In this document: positions 42,653-52,593 of the stretch, in pieces
Layout: each line of letters opens with the position of its first letter
Position numbering within the stretch: the first letter of the stretch is position 1
NCBI RefSeq assembly: GCF_044904665.1
Contig: NZ_JADIKM010000001.1
Span: 1,426,001 to 1,490,000 of the forward strand
Length of the DNA: 64,000 bases
Direction: 5' to 3'
Source: Dyella_A ginsengisoli
GTDB taxonomy: Bacteria; Pseudomonadota; Gammaproteobacteria; Xanthomonadales; Rhodanobacteraceae
The notes under the pieces: model-generated
Told to the model about the DNA's origin: nothing
The model's input: the letters and a program-made list of their open reading frames with translations, nothing else
Databases searched by the model: none
Translations under genes and position numbers: made by a program

Positions 42653-44146
42653 ATGGCAACCGAGAAACTGGCCGAACAGGGCGGTGCGACCGCCACCGTC
42701 GAAGCGGGCGACTTCGCCGCTCTGCTGAGCAAGGAATTCAAGCCCAAGAGCGAGCGCGCCAAGGAAGAGGTCGAGTCGGCCGTCCGCACGCTGGCCGAGC
42801 AGGTGCTGAGCAAGTCCGACATCGTCTCCGACGACGTCACCCAGACCATCAACGCCTATGTGGCCGAGCTTGACCGCAAGATCAGCGAGCAGCTGAACCT
42901 GGTCATGCACCACGAGGATTTCCAGAAGCTCGAAAGCGCCTGGCGCGGCCTGCATCACCTGGTGAACAACACCGAGACGGATCAGCAGCTGAAGATCCGC
43001 GTGATGAACATCTCCAAGAAGGAGCTGGGCAAGACGCTCAAGCGCTACAAGGGCACCGCGTGGGACCAGAGCCCGATCTTCAAGAAGATGTACGAAGAGG
43101 AATATGGTCAGCTCGGTGGCGAGCCCTATGGCTGCCTGGTCGGCGACTACTACTTCGACCACAGCCCGCCTGACGTGGAAATGCTCGCCGGCATCGCCCA
43201 GGTGGCCTCGGCGGCACACGCGCCGTTCATCGCTGCGGCCAACTCCAGCCTGATGGGCATGGAGAACTGGAATGAGCTGTCCAACCCGCGCGACCTGGCG
43301 AAGATCTTCTCCACGCCGGACTACGCCGCGTGGCGCTCGCTGCGCGAATCGGAAGACGCCAAGTACCTCGGTCTCACCATGCCGCGCACGCTGGCCCGCC
43401 TGCCTTACGGCGCGGCCACCAATCCGGTGGAGGAGTTCAACTTCGAGGAAGACACCTCCGGCGCCGACTCGTCCAAGTACACCTGGCAGAACGCCGCCTA
43501 TGCGATGGCGGTGAACATCAACCGCTCGTTCAAGGAATACGGCTGGTGCTCGCGCATCCGCGGCATCGAATCCGGCGGTGCGGTGGAAGGCCTGCCGGTG
43601 CACGCCTTCCCCAGTGACGACGGCGGCGTGGACATGAAGTGCCCCACCGAGATCGCCATCACCGACCGCCGTTCGGCCGAGCTCGACAGGATGGGCCTGA
43701 TGCCGCTGGTGCATCGCAAGAACTCGGACATGGCCGCCTTCATCAGCGCGCAGTCGCTGGCCAAGCCGGAGGAGTACGACAACCCGGACGCCACCGCGAA
43801 CGCCGCGCTCAGCTGCCGCCTGCCGTACCTGTTCGCCGCCAGCCGCTTCGCGCATTACCTGAAGTGCATCGTGCGCGACAAGATCGGCTCGTTCTCCAGC
43901 CGCGACCAGATGCAGAGCTGGCTCACCAACTGGGTCATGAACTACGTCGACGGTGACCCGGTGAACTCCAGCGAGGAGACCAAGGCGCGCAAACCGCTGT
44001 CGGCCGCCGAGGTGGTGGTGGAAGAGGTGGAGGGCGCCCCGGGGTACTACACCTCGAAGTTCTTCCTCAAGCCGCACTACCAGCTGGAAGGGCTCACGGT
44101 GTCGCTGCGGCTGGTCTCGCGCCTGCCGTCGGCAGCCAAGGCCTGA
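42653..44146 (+). CDS. tssC: T6SS contractile sheath large subunit TssC (VipB)
   Basis: 497 aa. Signature segments include LVMHHEDFQKLESAWRGLHH, NISKKEL, FLVGDYYFD-like GCLVGDYYFDHSPPDVEML, and ANSSLMGMENWNEL. It has the full length for the family. It pairs with the upstream TssB; a strong hairpin follows the gene before hcp. Confidence 0.97.
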   Translation: MATEKLAEQGGATATVEAGDFAALLSKEFKPKSERAKEEVESAVRTLAEQVLSKSDIVSDDVTQTINAYVAELDRKISEQLNLVMHHEDFQKLESAWRGLHHLVNNTETDQQLKIRVMNISKKELGKTLKRYKGTAWDQSPIFKKMYEEEYGQLGGEPYGCLVGDYYFDHSPPDVEMLAGIAQVASAAHAPFIAAANSSLMGMENWNELSNPRDLAKIFSTPDYAAWRSLRESEDAKYLGLTMPRTLARLPYGAATNPVEEFNFEEDTSGADSSKYTWQNAAYAMAVNINRSFKEYGWCSRIRGIESGGAVEGLPVHAFPSDDGGVDMKCPTEIAITDRRSAELDRMGLMPLVHRKNSDMAAFISAQSLAKPEEYDNPDATANAALSCRLPYLFAASRFAHYLKCIVRDKIGSFSSRDQMQSWLTNWVMNYVDGDPVNSSEETKARKPLSAAEVVVEEVEGAPGYYTSKFFLKPHYQLEGLTVSLRLVSRLPSAAKA

Positions 44147-44157
44147 TCGACATCCGC

Positions 44158-44189
44158 GCAGGCGCTGGCGTTGACCGCCAGCCGCCTGC
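44158..44189 (+). other. Strong hairpin between tssC and hcp
   Basis: GCAGGCGCTGGCG (44158-44170) pairs with CGCCAGCCGCCTGC (44176-44189), 13 bp with a single bulge and a 5-base loop. No U tract follows, so it is not a classical terminator. It lies 12 bases after tssC and 183 before hcp. It could be a processing or mRNA-stability element setting Hcp level. Confidence 0.45.
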
Positions 44190-44371
44190 ACGGGCGAGCA
44201 GCGACAACACAAGGGCGCGACAGGGGACGGTCGCTTCCCGGGCGATGTTCACGACGGTCGAAGGCCGGCTTTCGTTCCCACGCAAGAAAAGCGTCAACCA
44301 CGGATCGACCGGTGCGGGGACGTTCCCGAACGGCGTCATCCATCCATCACAGGTGATCGAGGAGAGGTTCC

Positions 44372-44872
44372 ATGGCATTCGACATGCACATCAAGTTCGG
44401 CTCGGGCAAGGTCAAGATCGAGGGCTCGTCCAAGCACGCCAAGCACACGGGTGAGGTTCCGATCCTTGCCTGGTCGTGGGGCGCCAGCAACACCGGCGAT
44501 CTGCACGGCGGCGCCGGCGCCAGCGGCGGCAAGGCCAACGTGCAGGACATTTCCATCACCAAGTACGTCGACAGCTGCTCCAACGCGCTGTTGAACGCGG
44601 TGTGCACCGGCGGTCGCATCGACCAGGCGTGGCTGTACGTCACCAACGCCACCGGCGAGCAGACCGATTTCCTCACGCTGGAACTGAGCGAAGGCATCCT
44701 GGTGACCTCGTACTCCACCGGCGGCTCTGGCGGCGAGGATCGCCTCACCGAGAACATCACCCTGCACTTCGGCAAGTTCAAGTACTCGTTCCAGCCGCAG
44801 GACGACAAGGGCGCCAAGCTCGGCGGCGCCAAGGACTTCACCTACGACATGCAGAAGGTCGCCGCGGCCTAA
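44372..44872 (+). CDS. hcp: T6SS tube protein Hcp
   Basis: 166 aa with the Hcp beta-barrel pattern: FDMHIKFGSGKVKIEG, GEVPILAWSWG, DISITKYVD and VTSYSTGGSGGEDRLTENITL. It forms the hexameric inner tube and is also secreted. A good ribosome site GAGGAGAG (44361-44368) and a 225-base leader suggest separate, high-level expression. Confidence 0.96.
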   Translation: MAFDMHIKFGSGKVKIEGSSKHAKHTGEVPILAWSWGASNTGDLHGGAGASGGKANVQDISITKYVDSCSNALLNAVCTGGRIDQAWLYVTNATGEQTDFLTLELSEGILVTSYSTGGSGGEDRLTENITLHFGKFKYSFQPQDDKGAKLGGAKDFTYDMQKVAAA

Positions 44873-44920
44873 GGGCCTCGGCGCAGCGTCCTCGTCCCTC
44901 TCGTCAACCAAGGCTTTTGC

Positions 44921-45718
44921 GTGGATAACACCCCCGAAAACATGCTCAAGGAAGGCCGGCTGGACGAGGCGCTGCAGGCCCTCACCGCACAGGTGCGTGC
45001 CAACCCGGCGGATGCCAAGCGCCGGGTCTTCCTGTTCCAGCTGCTCGCGCTGCTGGGGCAGTGGGAGCGGGCCCAGAATCAGCTCACCGTCGCTGGCGAA
45101 ATGGACCCGCTCAATGCCTTGATGGTCGGCGCCTACAACGTGGCGCTGGCCGGTGAACGCGAGCGCGTCGAGGTGCTGGAGGGCCGGCGTGCGCCGGTCA
45201 TCATCGGCGAGCCGGCGCAGTGGGTGGCCCTGCTGCTGCAGGCGCTCAAGCTCAATGCGGAAGGTCGCCACGAGCAGGCCGCCGCGCTGCGCGAGCAGGC
45301 TTTCGAACAGGCCGAGGCCATCGGTGGCTCCATCGACGGCACCGCGTTCGAATGGATGGCCGATGCCGATCCGCGGTTCGGCCCGTGCCTGGAAGTGATC
45401 ACCAAGAGTGGCTACGCGTGGGCGCCGTTCTCGCGCATTCGCGAGCTCACCTTCGAAGCGCCGAGCGATCTGCGCGACAAGATCTGGGCGCCGGTGCAGA
45501 TCACCTGGGCCAATGGCGGCCAGGCGGTCGGTTTCGTGCCCGCCCGCTACCCCGGGGCAGACCGCTCCGGTGACGGTGACATCGTGCTCGCCCGCCGCAC
45601 CGACTGGCTCGACCTGGGCGACGATTTCCAGGTGGCCCAGGGGCAGCGCATGCTGGCGACCGACGCCGGCGAGTATCCGTTGCTGGATGTCCGTTCCATC
45701 ACGTTCAACGCCGGCTGA
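44921..45718 (+). CDS. tagJ: T6SS accessory protein TagJ (ImpE/SciE family)
   Basis: 265 aa. The N-terminal half is TPR-like (LKEGRLDEALQALTAQVRANPAD). The C-terminal ImpE domain has FEWMADADPRFGPCLEVI, YAWAPFSRIRELTFEAP and RYPGAD. In some T6SSs TagJ binds the TssB sheath protein and ClpV. The start appears to be GTG 44921; an in-frame ATG at 44942 is an alternative. It is 13 bases before tssE. Confidence 0.92.
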   Translation: MDNTPENMLKEGRLDEALQALTAQVRANPADAKRRVFLFQLLALLGQWERAQNQLTVAGEMDPLNALMVGAYNVALAGERERVEVLEGRRAPVIIGEPAQWVALLLQALKLNAEGRHEQAAALREQAFEQAEAIGGSIDGTAFEWMADADPRFGPCLEVITKSGYAWAPFSRIRELTFEAPSDLRDKIWAPVQITWANGGQAVGFVPARYPGADRSGDGDIVLARRTDWLDLGDDFQVAQGQRMLATDAGEYPLLDVRSITFNAG

Positions 45719-45731
45719 TGGAACGCGTGTC

Positions 45732-46235
45732 ATGGCCGAGCTGACCACCCAGGAACGGTTGCAACCCTCGTTGCTGGACCGGCTCACCGACGACGAGCCG
45801 GGCAAGCACGACGAAAGCCGCGACAAGCGCGTGATCACCGCCAACCGCCTGCGCGAATGCGTGACCCGCGATATCGCCTGGCTGCTCAACTGCGTGAACC
45901 TGGGCGCCGACGAGGCGCTGGCCGACTATCCCGAGGTCGCCCGCTCGGTGCTCAACTTCGGCATTCCCGACCTCACCGGCACAGCCCTGGCCGGCGTCGA
46001 CGCCGCCACGCTGCAGCGCCAGCTGCGCGCCGCACTGCTGGCGTTCGAGCCGCGACTCACCGCCAGTACCCTGCGTGTCACGGTGAATACCGACAGCACG
46101 CGCATGGACCGGCAGTCGCTGGTGTTCAACATCGAGTCGGAGATGTGGGCGCAGCCGATCCCGCTGAAGCTCTACCTGAAGACCGAGGTGGACCTGGAAA
46201 CCGGCGCGTTCCGCGTCTCCGAAGGCTTCGGCTGA
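45732..46235 (+). CDS. tssE: T6SS baseplate protein TssE (gp25-like)
   Basis: 167 aa starting MAELTTQERLQPSLLDRL, with the gp25 core VARSVLNFGIPDLTG, LRAALLAFEPRL and LVFNIESEM. It is a phage gp25-like wedge component of the baseplate. Its stop overlaps the tssF start by one base (TGATG). Confidence 0.94.
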   Translation: MAELTTQERLQPSLLDRLTDDEPGKHDESRDKRVITANRLRECVTRDIAWLLNCVNLGADEALADYPEVARSVLNFGIPDLTGTALAGVDAATLQRQLRAALLAFEPRLTASTLRVTVNTDSTRMDRQSLVFNIESEMWAQPIPLKLYLKTEVDLETGAFRVSEGFG

Positions 46236-48127
46236 TGAGCATGGATCCGCGCCTGCTGCGCTACTACAACCGCGAGCTGCAGCACGTCCGCGAGATGGGC
46301 GGCGAGTTCGCGCGCGAATACCCCAAGATCGCCGGGCGGCTCGGGCTGGAAGGGTTCGAGTGTGCCGATCCCTACGTCGAGCGCCTGCTGGAAGGTTTTG
46401 CCTTCCTCGCCGCGCGCGTGCAGCTGAAGCTCGACGCGCAGTATCCGGTGTTCACCCAGCACCTGCTGGAAATGGTCTACCCGCATTACCTCGCCCCGGT
46501 ACCGTCGATGGCCGTGGTGCAGCTGCAGCCCGACCTGAAGGAGGCGGCGCTGGTCACCGGCCACACGGTGCCGCGGCACACCGCGTTGCGCAGCCAGACC
46601 GGCCGCGACGATCGCACCGCCTGCGAGTACCGCACCGCCCATGACGTCACGTTGTGGCCGCTGGAACTGTCCGAGGCCAAGTATTTCGAGACGCCCGCAG
46701 CGCTGGCGGCGGCGGGCGTGCCGATGCCCGATGGCAAGGCGGTGCGCGCCGGCCTGCGGCTCAAGTTCCGCGTCACCGCGGGTGCCCCGGCCCATGCGCT
46801 GGCGCTGGACAAGCTGCCGGTATTCATCGCCGGCGCCGACGAACTGCCCAAGCGGCTGTACGAACAGCTGCTGGGCAATGCGGTGGGCTACGTGGTGCGC
46901 GCGGCGGGCCCGTCGGGTGACATGCTCGCCACTACGTTCCCGGCCGATGCCATCCACACCCGCGGTTTCGACGACAGCGAGGCGCTGATCCCCTACACGG
47001 CGCGTTCCTTCAGCGGCTACCGGCTGCTGCAGGAATACTTCGCCTGTCCGGAGCGGTTCCTGTTTGCCGAGTTCACCGGCCTGCGTTCGGTGCTGGCACG
47101 CTCGCAGGGCAGCGAGTTCGAGATCGACGTGCTGTTCGATCGCAGCATCGCCCGCCTGCACAACGCGGTGGATGCGGGCAACTTCCGGCTGTTCTGCACG
47201 CCGGCGATCAACCTGTTCCAGCGCCGTGCCGACCGCATCCACCTGCAGGCCGGCAAGACCGAGTACCACGTGCTGGCCGACCGCACGCGGCCGATGGATT
47301 TCGAGATTCACTCGGTCAGCGAGGTGGAGGGCTTCGGCGACCGGCAGGAGCCGGAACTGCGCTTCCAGCCGTTCTACGGCTGCGACGAGCGCACCTGGCA
47401 CAGCGGCACCGCGGCGTTCTATACGGTGCGCCGCGAGCCGCGCCTGCTCTCCGCCCGCCAGCAGCTGCACGGGGCGCGCTCGAGCTACATCGGCAACGAG
47501 CTGTTCATTTCGCTGGTGGACGCGCGCGATGCGCCGTTCTCCACCTCGCTGCGCCAGATCGGCATGCAGCTGTTGTGCACCAACCGCGACCTCCCGCTGC
47601 AGATGCCGGTGGGCAAGGGCGCCACGGACTTCACCATGGAGGCCGGCGCGCCGGTGCAGGCGATCCGCTGCGTGGCCGGGCCGACCAAGCCGCGCGCGCC
47701 CACCGCCACCGGCGAGACCGCGTGGCGACTGCTCAGCCACCTGCAGCTCAACTACGCCTCGCTGCTCGGCGAAGGCGGCGAGCAGGGTGCCGCGGCGCTG
47801 CGCGAGATGCTCACGCTGTACTGCGACGAGTTCGACTCGGGCGCGCGGCGGCAGATCGAGGGCGTCAAGGCGGTCGGCACCACGCCGATCGTGCGGCGCA
47901 TCCCGGTGCCCGGCCCGATCAGCTTCGGGCGCGGGCTGGAGGTCACGCTCACCTGCGACGACGGCGCCTTCGAGGGCACCGGCGCCTTCCTGCTCGGCTC
48001 GGTCATGCAGCACTTCTTTGCGCGCTATGTCTCGGTCAATTCGTTCACCGAGACGGTGCTGCGCACCCTGGAACGCAACGAGGTGGCCCGATGGCCGGCA
48101 CAGCTGGGCAAGCGCCAGATCCTGTAG
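46235..48127 (+). CDS. tssF: T6SS baseplate protein TssF
   Basis: 630 aa with the family start LLRYYNRELQHVREMGGEFA and FAREYPKIAGRLGLEG. It also has VERLLEGFAFLAARVQLKLD and the later FRFCPFY-like RFQPFYGCDERTWH. It is a (TssF)2-TssG wedge protein. It overlaps tssG by 37 bases. Confidence 0.95.
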   Translation: MSMDPRLLRYYNRELQHVREMGGEFAREYPKIAGRLGLEGFECADPYVERLLEGFAFLAARVQLKLDAQYPVFTQHLLEMVYPHYLAPVPSMAVVQLQPDLKEAALVTGHTVPRHTALRSQTGRDDRTACEYRTAHDVTLWPLELSEAKYFETPAALAAAGVPMPDGKAVRAGLRLKFRVTAGAPAHALALDKLPVFIAGADELPKRLYEQLLGNAVGYVVRAAGPSGDMLATTFPADAIHTRGFDDSEALIPYTARSFSGYRLLQEYFACPERFLFAEFTGLRSVLARSQGSEFEIDVLFDRSIARLHNAVDAGNFRLFCTPAINLFQRRADRIHLQAGKTEYHVLADRTRPMDFEIHSVSEVEGFGDRQEPELRFQPFYGCDERTWHSGTAAFYTVRREPRLLSARQQLHGARSSYIGNELFISLVDARDAPFSTSLRQIGMQLLCTNRDLPLQMPVGKGATDFTMEAGAPVQAIRCVAGPTKPRAPTATGETAWRLLSHLQLNYASLLGEGGEQGAAALREMLTLYCDEFDSGARRQIEGVKAVGTTPIVRRIPVPGPISFGRGLEVTLTCDDGAFEGTGAFLLGSVMQHFFARYVSVNSFTETVLRTLERNEVARWPAQLGKRQIL

Positions 48128-49113
48128 CGCTGCTCGACGCGCTGCACGAGCACCCGGAGCGGTTCGACTTTTTCGACGCGGTCCGGCGGATCGAGTGCGC
48201 GTATCCGCAGCATCCGCGCCTGGGCGAGTCGACCAAGCCGTCGGAGGATCCGGTGCGGCTGTGCCACACGCCGTCGCTGGCGTTCGCGCCGAGCATGCTC
48301 GATCGCGTCGAGAAGGCCGCGGACGGCAAGCCGGCACGCCTGCACGGGCTGTTCTTCGGCCTGTTCGGCCCCAACGCCGCGCTGCCGCTGCACCTTACCG
48401 AGTACGCGCTCGACCGGCAGATCAACGCGCGCGACAAGACCTTCACCGCGTTCGCCGACATCTTCCATCACCGGATGATGAGCCTGTTCTACCGCGCCTG
48501 GGCCGATGCGCAGCCGACGGTGCAATACGACCGACCCAAACAGGATCGTTTCGGCACCTACGTCGGCGCGCTGGTCGGCCTGGCCACGCCGCACGTGACC
48601 GATCGCGATGCGCTGCCGGACCGCTTCAAGCGCTTCTTCGCCGGGCGCCTGCTGCAGCAGGCGCGCAATGCCGAGGGGCTGCAGACGCTGCTGCAGGATT
48701 TTTTCCGCATCCCGGTGCGGGTGGTCGAATTCGTCGCCGAATGGATGCGCCTGCCGAACGAGGCGCATCTTCGGCTCGGCGGTTCGGCGCAGATGGCTTC
48801 GCTGGGGCGCACTGCCGTGCTGGGCGAATTCGTGTGGGGCGCGCAGCAGCGCTTTCGCCTGCGGATCGGACCGCTGGACAGCGTGCAGTTCCACCACTTC
48901 CTGCCTGGCGGCGAAGCGCTCGACCAGCTGGTTGCCGCGGTGAAGACCTATGCCGGCGAGGAAAAGGCCTGGGACGTGCAGCTGGTGCTGCGCCGGGACG
49001 AGATTCCCGCCACCCGGCTGGGCCAGGCCGGTCGCATGGGCCTGACCACCTGGATGGGCCAGCCGCGCCGCTCTACCGATGCCGACGACGTCGTGCTCCG
49101 GCCCACCGGATGA
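48091..49113 (+). CDS. tssG: T6SS baseplate protein TssG
   Basis: 340 aa. FDFFDAVRRIECAYPQHPRLG, GLFGPNAALPLHLTEYA, HHRMMSLFYRAWADAQP and GRTAVLGEFVWGAQQRFRL are family segments. The start at 48091 lies inside tssF, which is common for this pair; longer in-frame extensions are tssF shadow. It completes the tssE-F-G baseplate module. Confidence 0.95.
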   Translation: MAGTAGQAPDPVALLDALHEHPERFDFFDAVRRIECAYPQHPRLGESTKPSEDPVRLCHTPSLAFAPSMLDRVEKAADGKPARLHGLFFGLFGPNAALPLHLTEYALDRQINARDKTFTAFADIFHHRMMSLFYRAWADAQPTVQYDRPKQDRFGTYVGALVGLATPHVTDRDALPDRFKRFFAGRLLQQARNAEGLQTLLQDFFRIPVRVVEFVAEWMRLPNEAHLRLGGSAQMASLGRTAVLGEFVWGAQQRFRLRIGPLDSVQFHHFLPGGEALDQLVAAVKTYAGEEKAWDVQLVLRRDEIPATRLGQAGRMGLTTWMGQPRRSTDADDVVLRPTG

Positions 49114-49211
49114 ACTCGATGCCGCGCCCTTCGCTTCATCCCACCCATTCGATCCACGCCCGCGCCTTGTGCGTGGGAGTCACCCGCTAACGTCGCAAGG
49201 ATTCCAGCACC

Positions 49212-51947
49212 ATGGCAGACATCAGCCGCAGCGCCCTGTTCGGCAAGCTCAACAAACTCGCCTACCGCGGCATCGAAAGTGCCACCGTGTTCTGCAAGCT
49301 CCGGGGCAACCCGTACATCGAGCTGGTGCACTGGATCCACCAGATCCTGCAGCTGCAGGACTCGGACCTGCACCACATCATCAAGCAGTTCAACCTCAAC
49401 CCCTCCAACCTGGTGCGCGACGTCACCGACGCGCTGGACCGCCTGCCGCGCGGCTCCAGCAGCATCTCGGACATCTCCAGCAACGTGGAGGAGGCGGTGG
49501 AGCGCGCCTGGGTGTTCGCCACGCTGATGTTCGGCGAGGCGCAGGTGCGCACCGGCTACCTCGTCGTCGGCATCCTGCAGACGCGCAGCCTGCGCAACGT
49601 GCTGGTGGGCATCTCCAAGGAGTTCGAGAAGATCAAGCTGGAGACGTTGACCGATCAGTTCGCCGAAGTGGTCGGCGGCTCGCCCGAGGACAACCAGACC
49701 GCGTCGGACGGCTTCAAGATGGGCGGCGCCGTGCCCGGCGAGGCCAGCGGTGCGATGGGTCCGGCACAGATGGGCAAGCAGGAGGCGCTCAAGCAGTTCA
49801 CGGTGGATCTCACCGAACAGGCGCGCAGCGGCAAGATCGACCCCATCGTCGGGCGCGACGAGGAGATCCGCCAGGTGGTGGACATCCTCATGCGCCGCCG
49901 CCAGAACAATCCGATGCTGGTCGGCGAGGCCGGCGTAGGCAAGACCGCGGTGGTCGAGGGTTTCGCGCTGCGCATCGTCGCCGGCGACGTGCCGCCGATG
50001 CTCAAGGACGTGGAGCTGCGCACGCTCGACGTCGGCCTGCTGCAGGCCGGCGCCAGCATGAAGGGCGAGTTCGAGAACCGCCTGCGCCAGGTGATCGAGG
50101 AAGTGCAGTCCAGCCCGAAGCCGATCATCCTGTTCATCGACGAGGCGCACACGCTGGTGGGCGCGGGCGGGGCAGCCGGCACCGGCGACGCGGCCAACCT
50201 GCTCAAGCCCGCGCTGGCGCGCGGCAACCTGCGTACCGTCGGCGCCACCACCTGGGCCGAGTACAAGAAGCACATCGAGAAAGACCCCGCGCTCACCCGC
50301 CGCTTCCAGACCGTGCAGGTCGACGAGCCCAGCGAGGAGAAGGGCATCCTGATGATGCGCGGCGTCGCCAGCGTGATGGAGAAGCACCATCGCGTGCAGA
50401 TCCTGGACGAGGCGCTGGAGGCGGCGGTGAAGCTGTCGCACCGCTACATCCCCGCGCGCCAGCTGCCGGACAAGGCGGTGAGCCTGCTCGACACCGCCTG
50501 CGCCCGTGTGGCGATCAGCCAGCACGCAGTGCCGCCGGAAGTGGACGACACCCGCAAGCGCATCCAGGCGCTGGAAACCGAACTGGCGATCATCGCCCGC
50601 GAGAAGACCGTGGGCGTGAACGTGGCCGAGCGCGAGGCCGCGGCCAGCGAGAAGCTGGCCACGCAGAAGGCAAGGCTGGAGAAACTCGAGGCGGACTGGC
50701 AGGCGGAGAAGGCGCTGGTCGAGCAAATCCTCGCGATCCGCGCCAGGCTGCGCGGCGACGCCGCGCCGGTGGAAGGCACCGGCAGCTCGCTCGAGGCCGG
50801 TGCCAATGCCGAGGCCGTCGCCGAAGCGGTCGCCACCCCGGCCGCATTCGACGAGGCCGCCCGCGCCGCCGCGCTCGACGAGCTGCGCGGCCTGCAGTCG
50901 CAGCTGGCCGAGCTGCAGGGCGACAGCCCGCTGATCCTGCCCACCGTGGACTACGTCGCCGTGGGCGCGGTGGTCTCCGACTGGACCGGCATCCCGGTCG
51001 GCCGCATGGTCAAGAGCGAGCTGGAAACCGTGATGAACCTGGCCAGCCTGATGGCGCAGCGCGTGATCGGTCAGGACCACGCGATGGAGATGATCGCCAA
51101 GCGCATCCAGACCTCGCGCGCCGGGCTGGACAACCCGAACAAGCCGATCGGCGTGTTCATGCTCGCCGGCACCTCCGGCGTGGGCAAGACCGAGACCGCG
51201 CTGGCGCTGGCCGAGGCGCTGTATGGCGGCGAGCAGAACGTCATCACCATCAACATGAGCGAGTTCCAGGAGGCGCACACCGTCTCCACGCTCAAGGGCG
51301 CGCCCCCCGGTTACGTCGGCTACGGCGAGGGCGGCGTGCTGACCGAGGCGGTGCGTCGCAAGCCGTACTCGGTGGTGCTGCTGGACGAGGTGGAGAAGGC
51401 CCACCCGGACGTGCACGAGATCTTCTTCCAGGTGTTCGACAAGGGCGTGATGGAGGACGGCGAGGGCCGCCAGATCGACTTCAAGAACACCCTGATCCTG
51501 CTCACCACCAACGCCGGCACCGACATGATCGCCGGCCTGTGCAAGGACCCGGAGCTGATGCCCGAACCCGACGGCATCGCCAAGGCGCTGCGCGAGCCGC
51601 TGTTGAAGATCTTCCCGCCGGCGCTGCTCGGTCGCCTGGTCACCATCCCGTACTACCCGCTCAGCCCCGAGATGCTCGGCCAGATCGTCAAGCTGCAGCT
51701 GAACCGCATCAAGAAGCGCATCGAGGGCCGCTACAAGATCCCGTTCGAGTACGGCGACGACGTGGTCAAGCTGGTGGTCGAGCGCTGCACCGAGAGCGAA
51801 TCGGGCGGCCGCATGATCGACGCCATCCTGACCAACTCGATGCTGCCGGACATCAGCCGCGAGTTCCTCAACCGGATGATCGACGGCAAGCCGATCGAGC
51901 GCGCCAGCGTGGGCGTGAAGGACGGGGAATTCAGTTACGCGTTCTGA
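49212..51947 (+). CDS. clpV: T6SS AAA+ unfoldase ClpV (TssH)
   Basis: A 911-aa double-ring AAA+ ATPase. N-domain about 1-160; first Walker A GEAGVGKTAVVEG with Walker B IILFIDEAH; ClpB-like coiled-coil middle region (about 420-545); second Walker A GTSGVGKTETALA with VVLLDEVEKAHPDV. N-terminal RSALFGKLNKLAYRGIES is ClpV-like, not ClpB-like. It disassembles contracted TssBC sheath. It is the last core gene before the accessory island. Confidence 0.96.
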   Translation: MADISRSALFGKLNKLAYRGIESATVFCKLRGNPYIELVHWIHQILQLQDSDLHHIIKQFNLNPSNLVRDVTDALDRLPRGSSSISDISSNVEEAVERAWVFATLMFGEAQVRTGYLVVGILQTRSLRNVLVGISKEFEKIKLETLTDQFAEVVGGSPEDNQTASDGFKMGGAVPGEASGAMGPAQMGKQEALKQFTVDLTEQARSGKIDPIVGRDEEIRQVVDILMRRRQNNPMLVGEAGVGKTAVVEGFALRIVAGDVPPMLKDVELRTLDVGLLQAGASMKGEFENRLRQVIEEVQSSPKPIILFIDEAHTLVGAGGAAGTGDAANLLKPALARGNLRTVGATTWAEYKKHIEKDPALTRRFQTVQVDEPSEEKGILMMRGVASVMEKHHRVQILDEALEAAVKLSHRYIPARQLPDKAVSLLDTACARVAISQHAVPPEVDDTRKRIQALETELAIIAREKTVGVNVAEREAAASEKLATQKARLEKLEADWQAEKALVEQILAIRARLRGDAAPVEGTGSSLEAGANAEAVAEAVATPAAFDEAARAAALDELRGLQSQLAELQGDSPLILPTVDYVAVGAVVSDWTGIPVGRMVKSELETVMNLASLMAQRVIGQDHAMEMIAKRIQTSRAGLDNPNKPIGVFMLAGTSGVGKTETALALAEALYGGEQNVITINMSEFQEAHTVSTLKGAPPGYVGYGEGGVLTEAVRRKPYSVVLLDEVEKAHPDVHEIFFQVFDKGVMEDGEGRQIDFKNTLILLTTNAGTDMIAGLCKDPELMPEPDGIAKALREPLLKIFPPALLGRLVTIPYYPLSPEMLGQIVKLQLNRIKKRIEGRYKIPFEYGDDVVKLVVERCTESESGGRMIDAILTNSMLPDISREFLNRMIDGKPIERASVGVKDGEFSYAF

Positions 51948-52074
51948 CCCGCCTGGTGCTTTGGGTAGGGGTAGCGGTCCGGAGGCGCTGTGACTGCAGC
52001 GTCCGCGGCGCCGCCCCTTGTCGGCGGCAGCGGGCCATGGCGACCGCCATCGAGTTCGTCCAGGAGAAGAAGCT

Positions 52075-52521
52075 ATGCGACTCAACGAGGGCCAGACGGG
52101 TGCCTGCCACGCAGGCGGCGAGGACATCGTCTACCCGGAAATCAATACCTGCATGACCCTGACCGTCGTCTACAAGGACCCGGCGTACGTCATCGGGCGG
52201 CATTTTTCCCGGCCGGTGCAGGGGATGAAGAGCGTGGCGCCGCTCGAGGTCGTGCAGAACATGCGCTCCAAGCAGGCGCTGATCGGGACGGTCTCGGCGA
52301 TCTACCTGATCGGTGCGCGGAACGTCTGGGACGGCACGACGATTGCGCCGATATACGGGTTCATCGGCGAGCTGGACGAGGAGTTCGGGAAGCTGCAGGA
52401 ATTCGATACCACCACCTGGAACAGCGTGAACATCAAGTTCGGGTATCTCGGCGACATCGTGGTGGCGCCGACGGCGAGCGGACGGATAGGCACCGGGCAA
52501 CCACCCACCCGCTGGTCGTGA
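52075..52521 (+). CDS. Unknown small protein with VYP-x-I-x2-C...H motif (T6SS island)
   Basis: 148 aa; not confidently assignable. VYPEINTC (19-26) recurs as VYPGIAQC in the broken gene at 57031, so the two seem to be related. C26 and H43 are 17 residues apart, as the catalytic Cys and His of CheD-like glutamine deamidases; resemblance beyond that is weak and the link is inference. It could be an effector, an immunity protein or a chaperone. The ribosome site AGGAGAAG (52062-52069) supports the start at 52075. The following gene starts 72 bases later. Confidence 0.6.
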   Translation: MRLNEGQTGACHAGGEDIVYPEINTCMTLTVVYKDPAYVIGRHFSRPVQGMKSVAPLEVVQNMRSKQALIGTVSAIYLIGARNVWDGTTIAPIYGFIGELDEEFGKLQEFDTTTWNSVNIKFGYLGDIVVAPTASGRIGTGQPPTRWS

Positions 52522-52593
52522 CGCGACAGCCAGCGGTCGAACGCGTCCCCGGCGCGAGCCGTCCAAGATCGGACGCATGAAAGGAACAAGGCC

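Noticed and set aside
48948..52127. 1059-codon open frame on the minus strand
   Set aside because: Antisense shadow of clpV and neighbours in GC-rich DNA; the plus strand encodes a complete AAA+ protein.
49079..52156. 1025-codon plus-strand frame overlapping clpV
   Set aside because: Out-of-frame shadow of clpV with Arg/Gly/Ala-rich, motif-free sequence.
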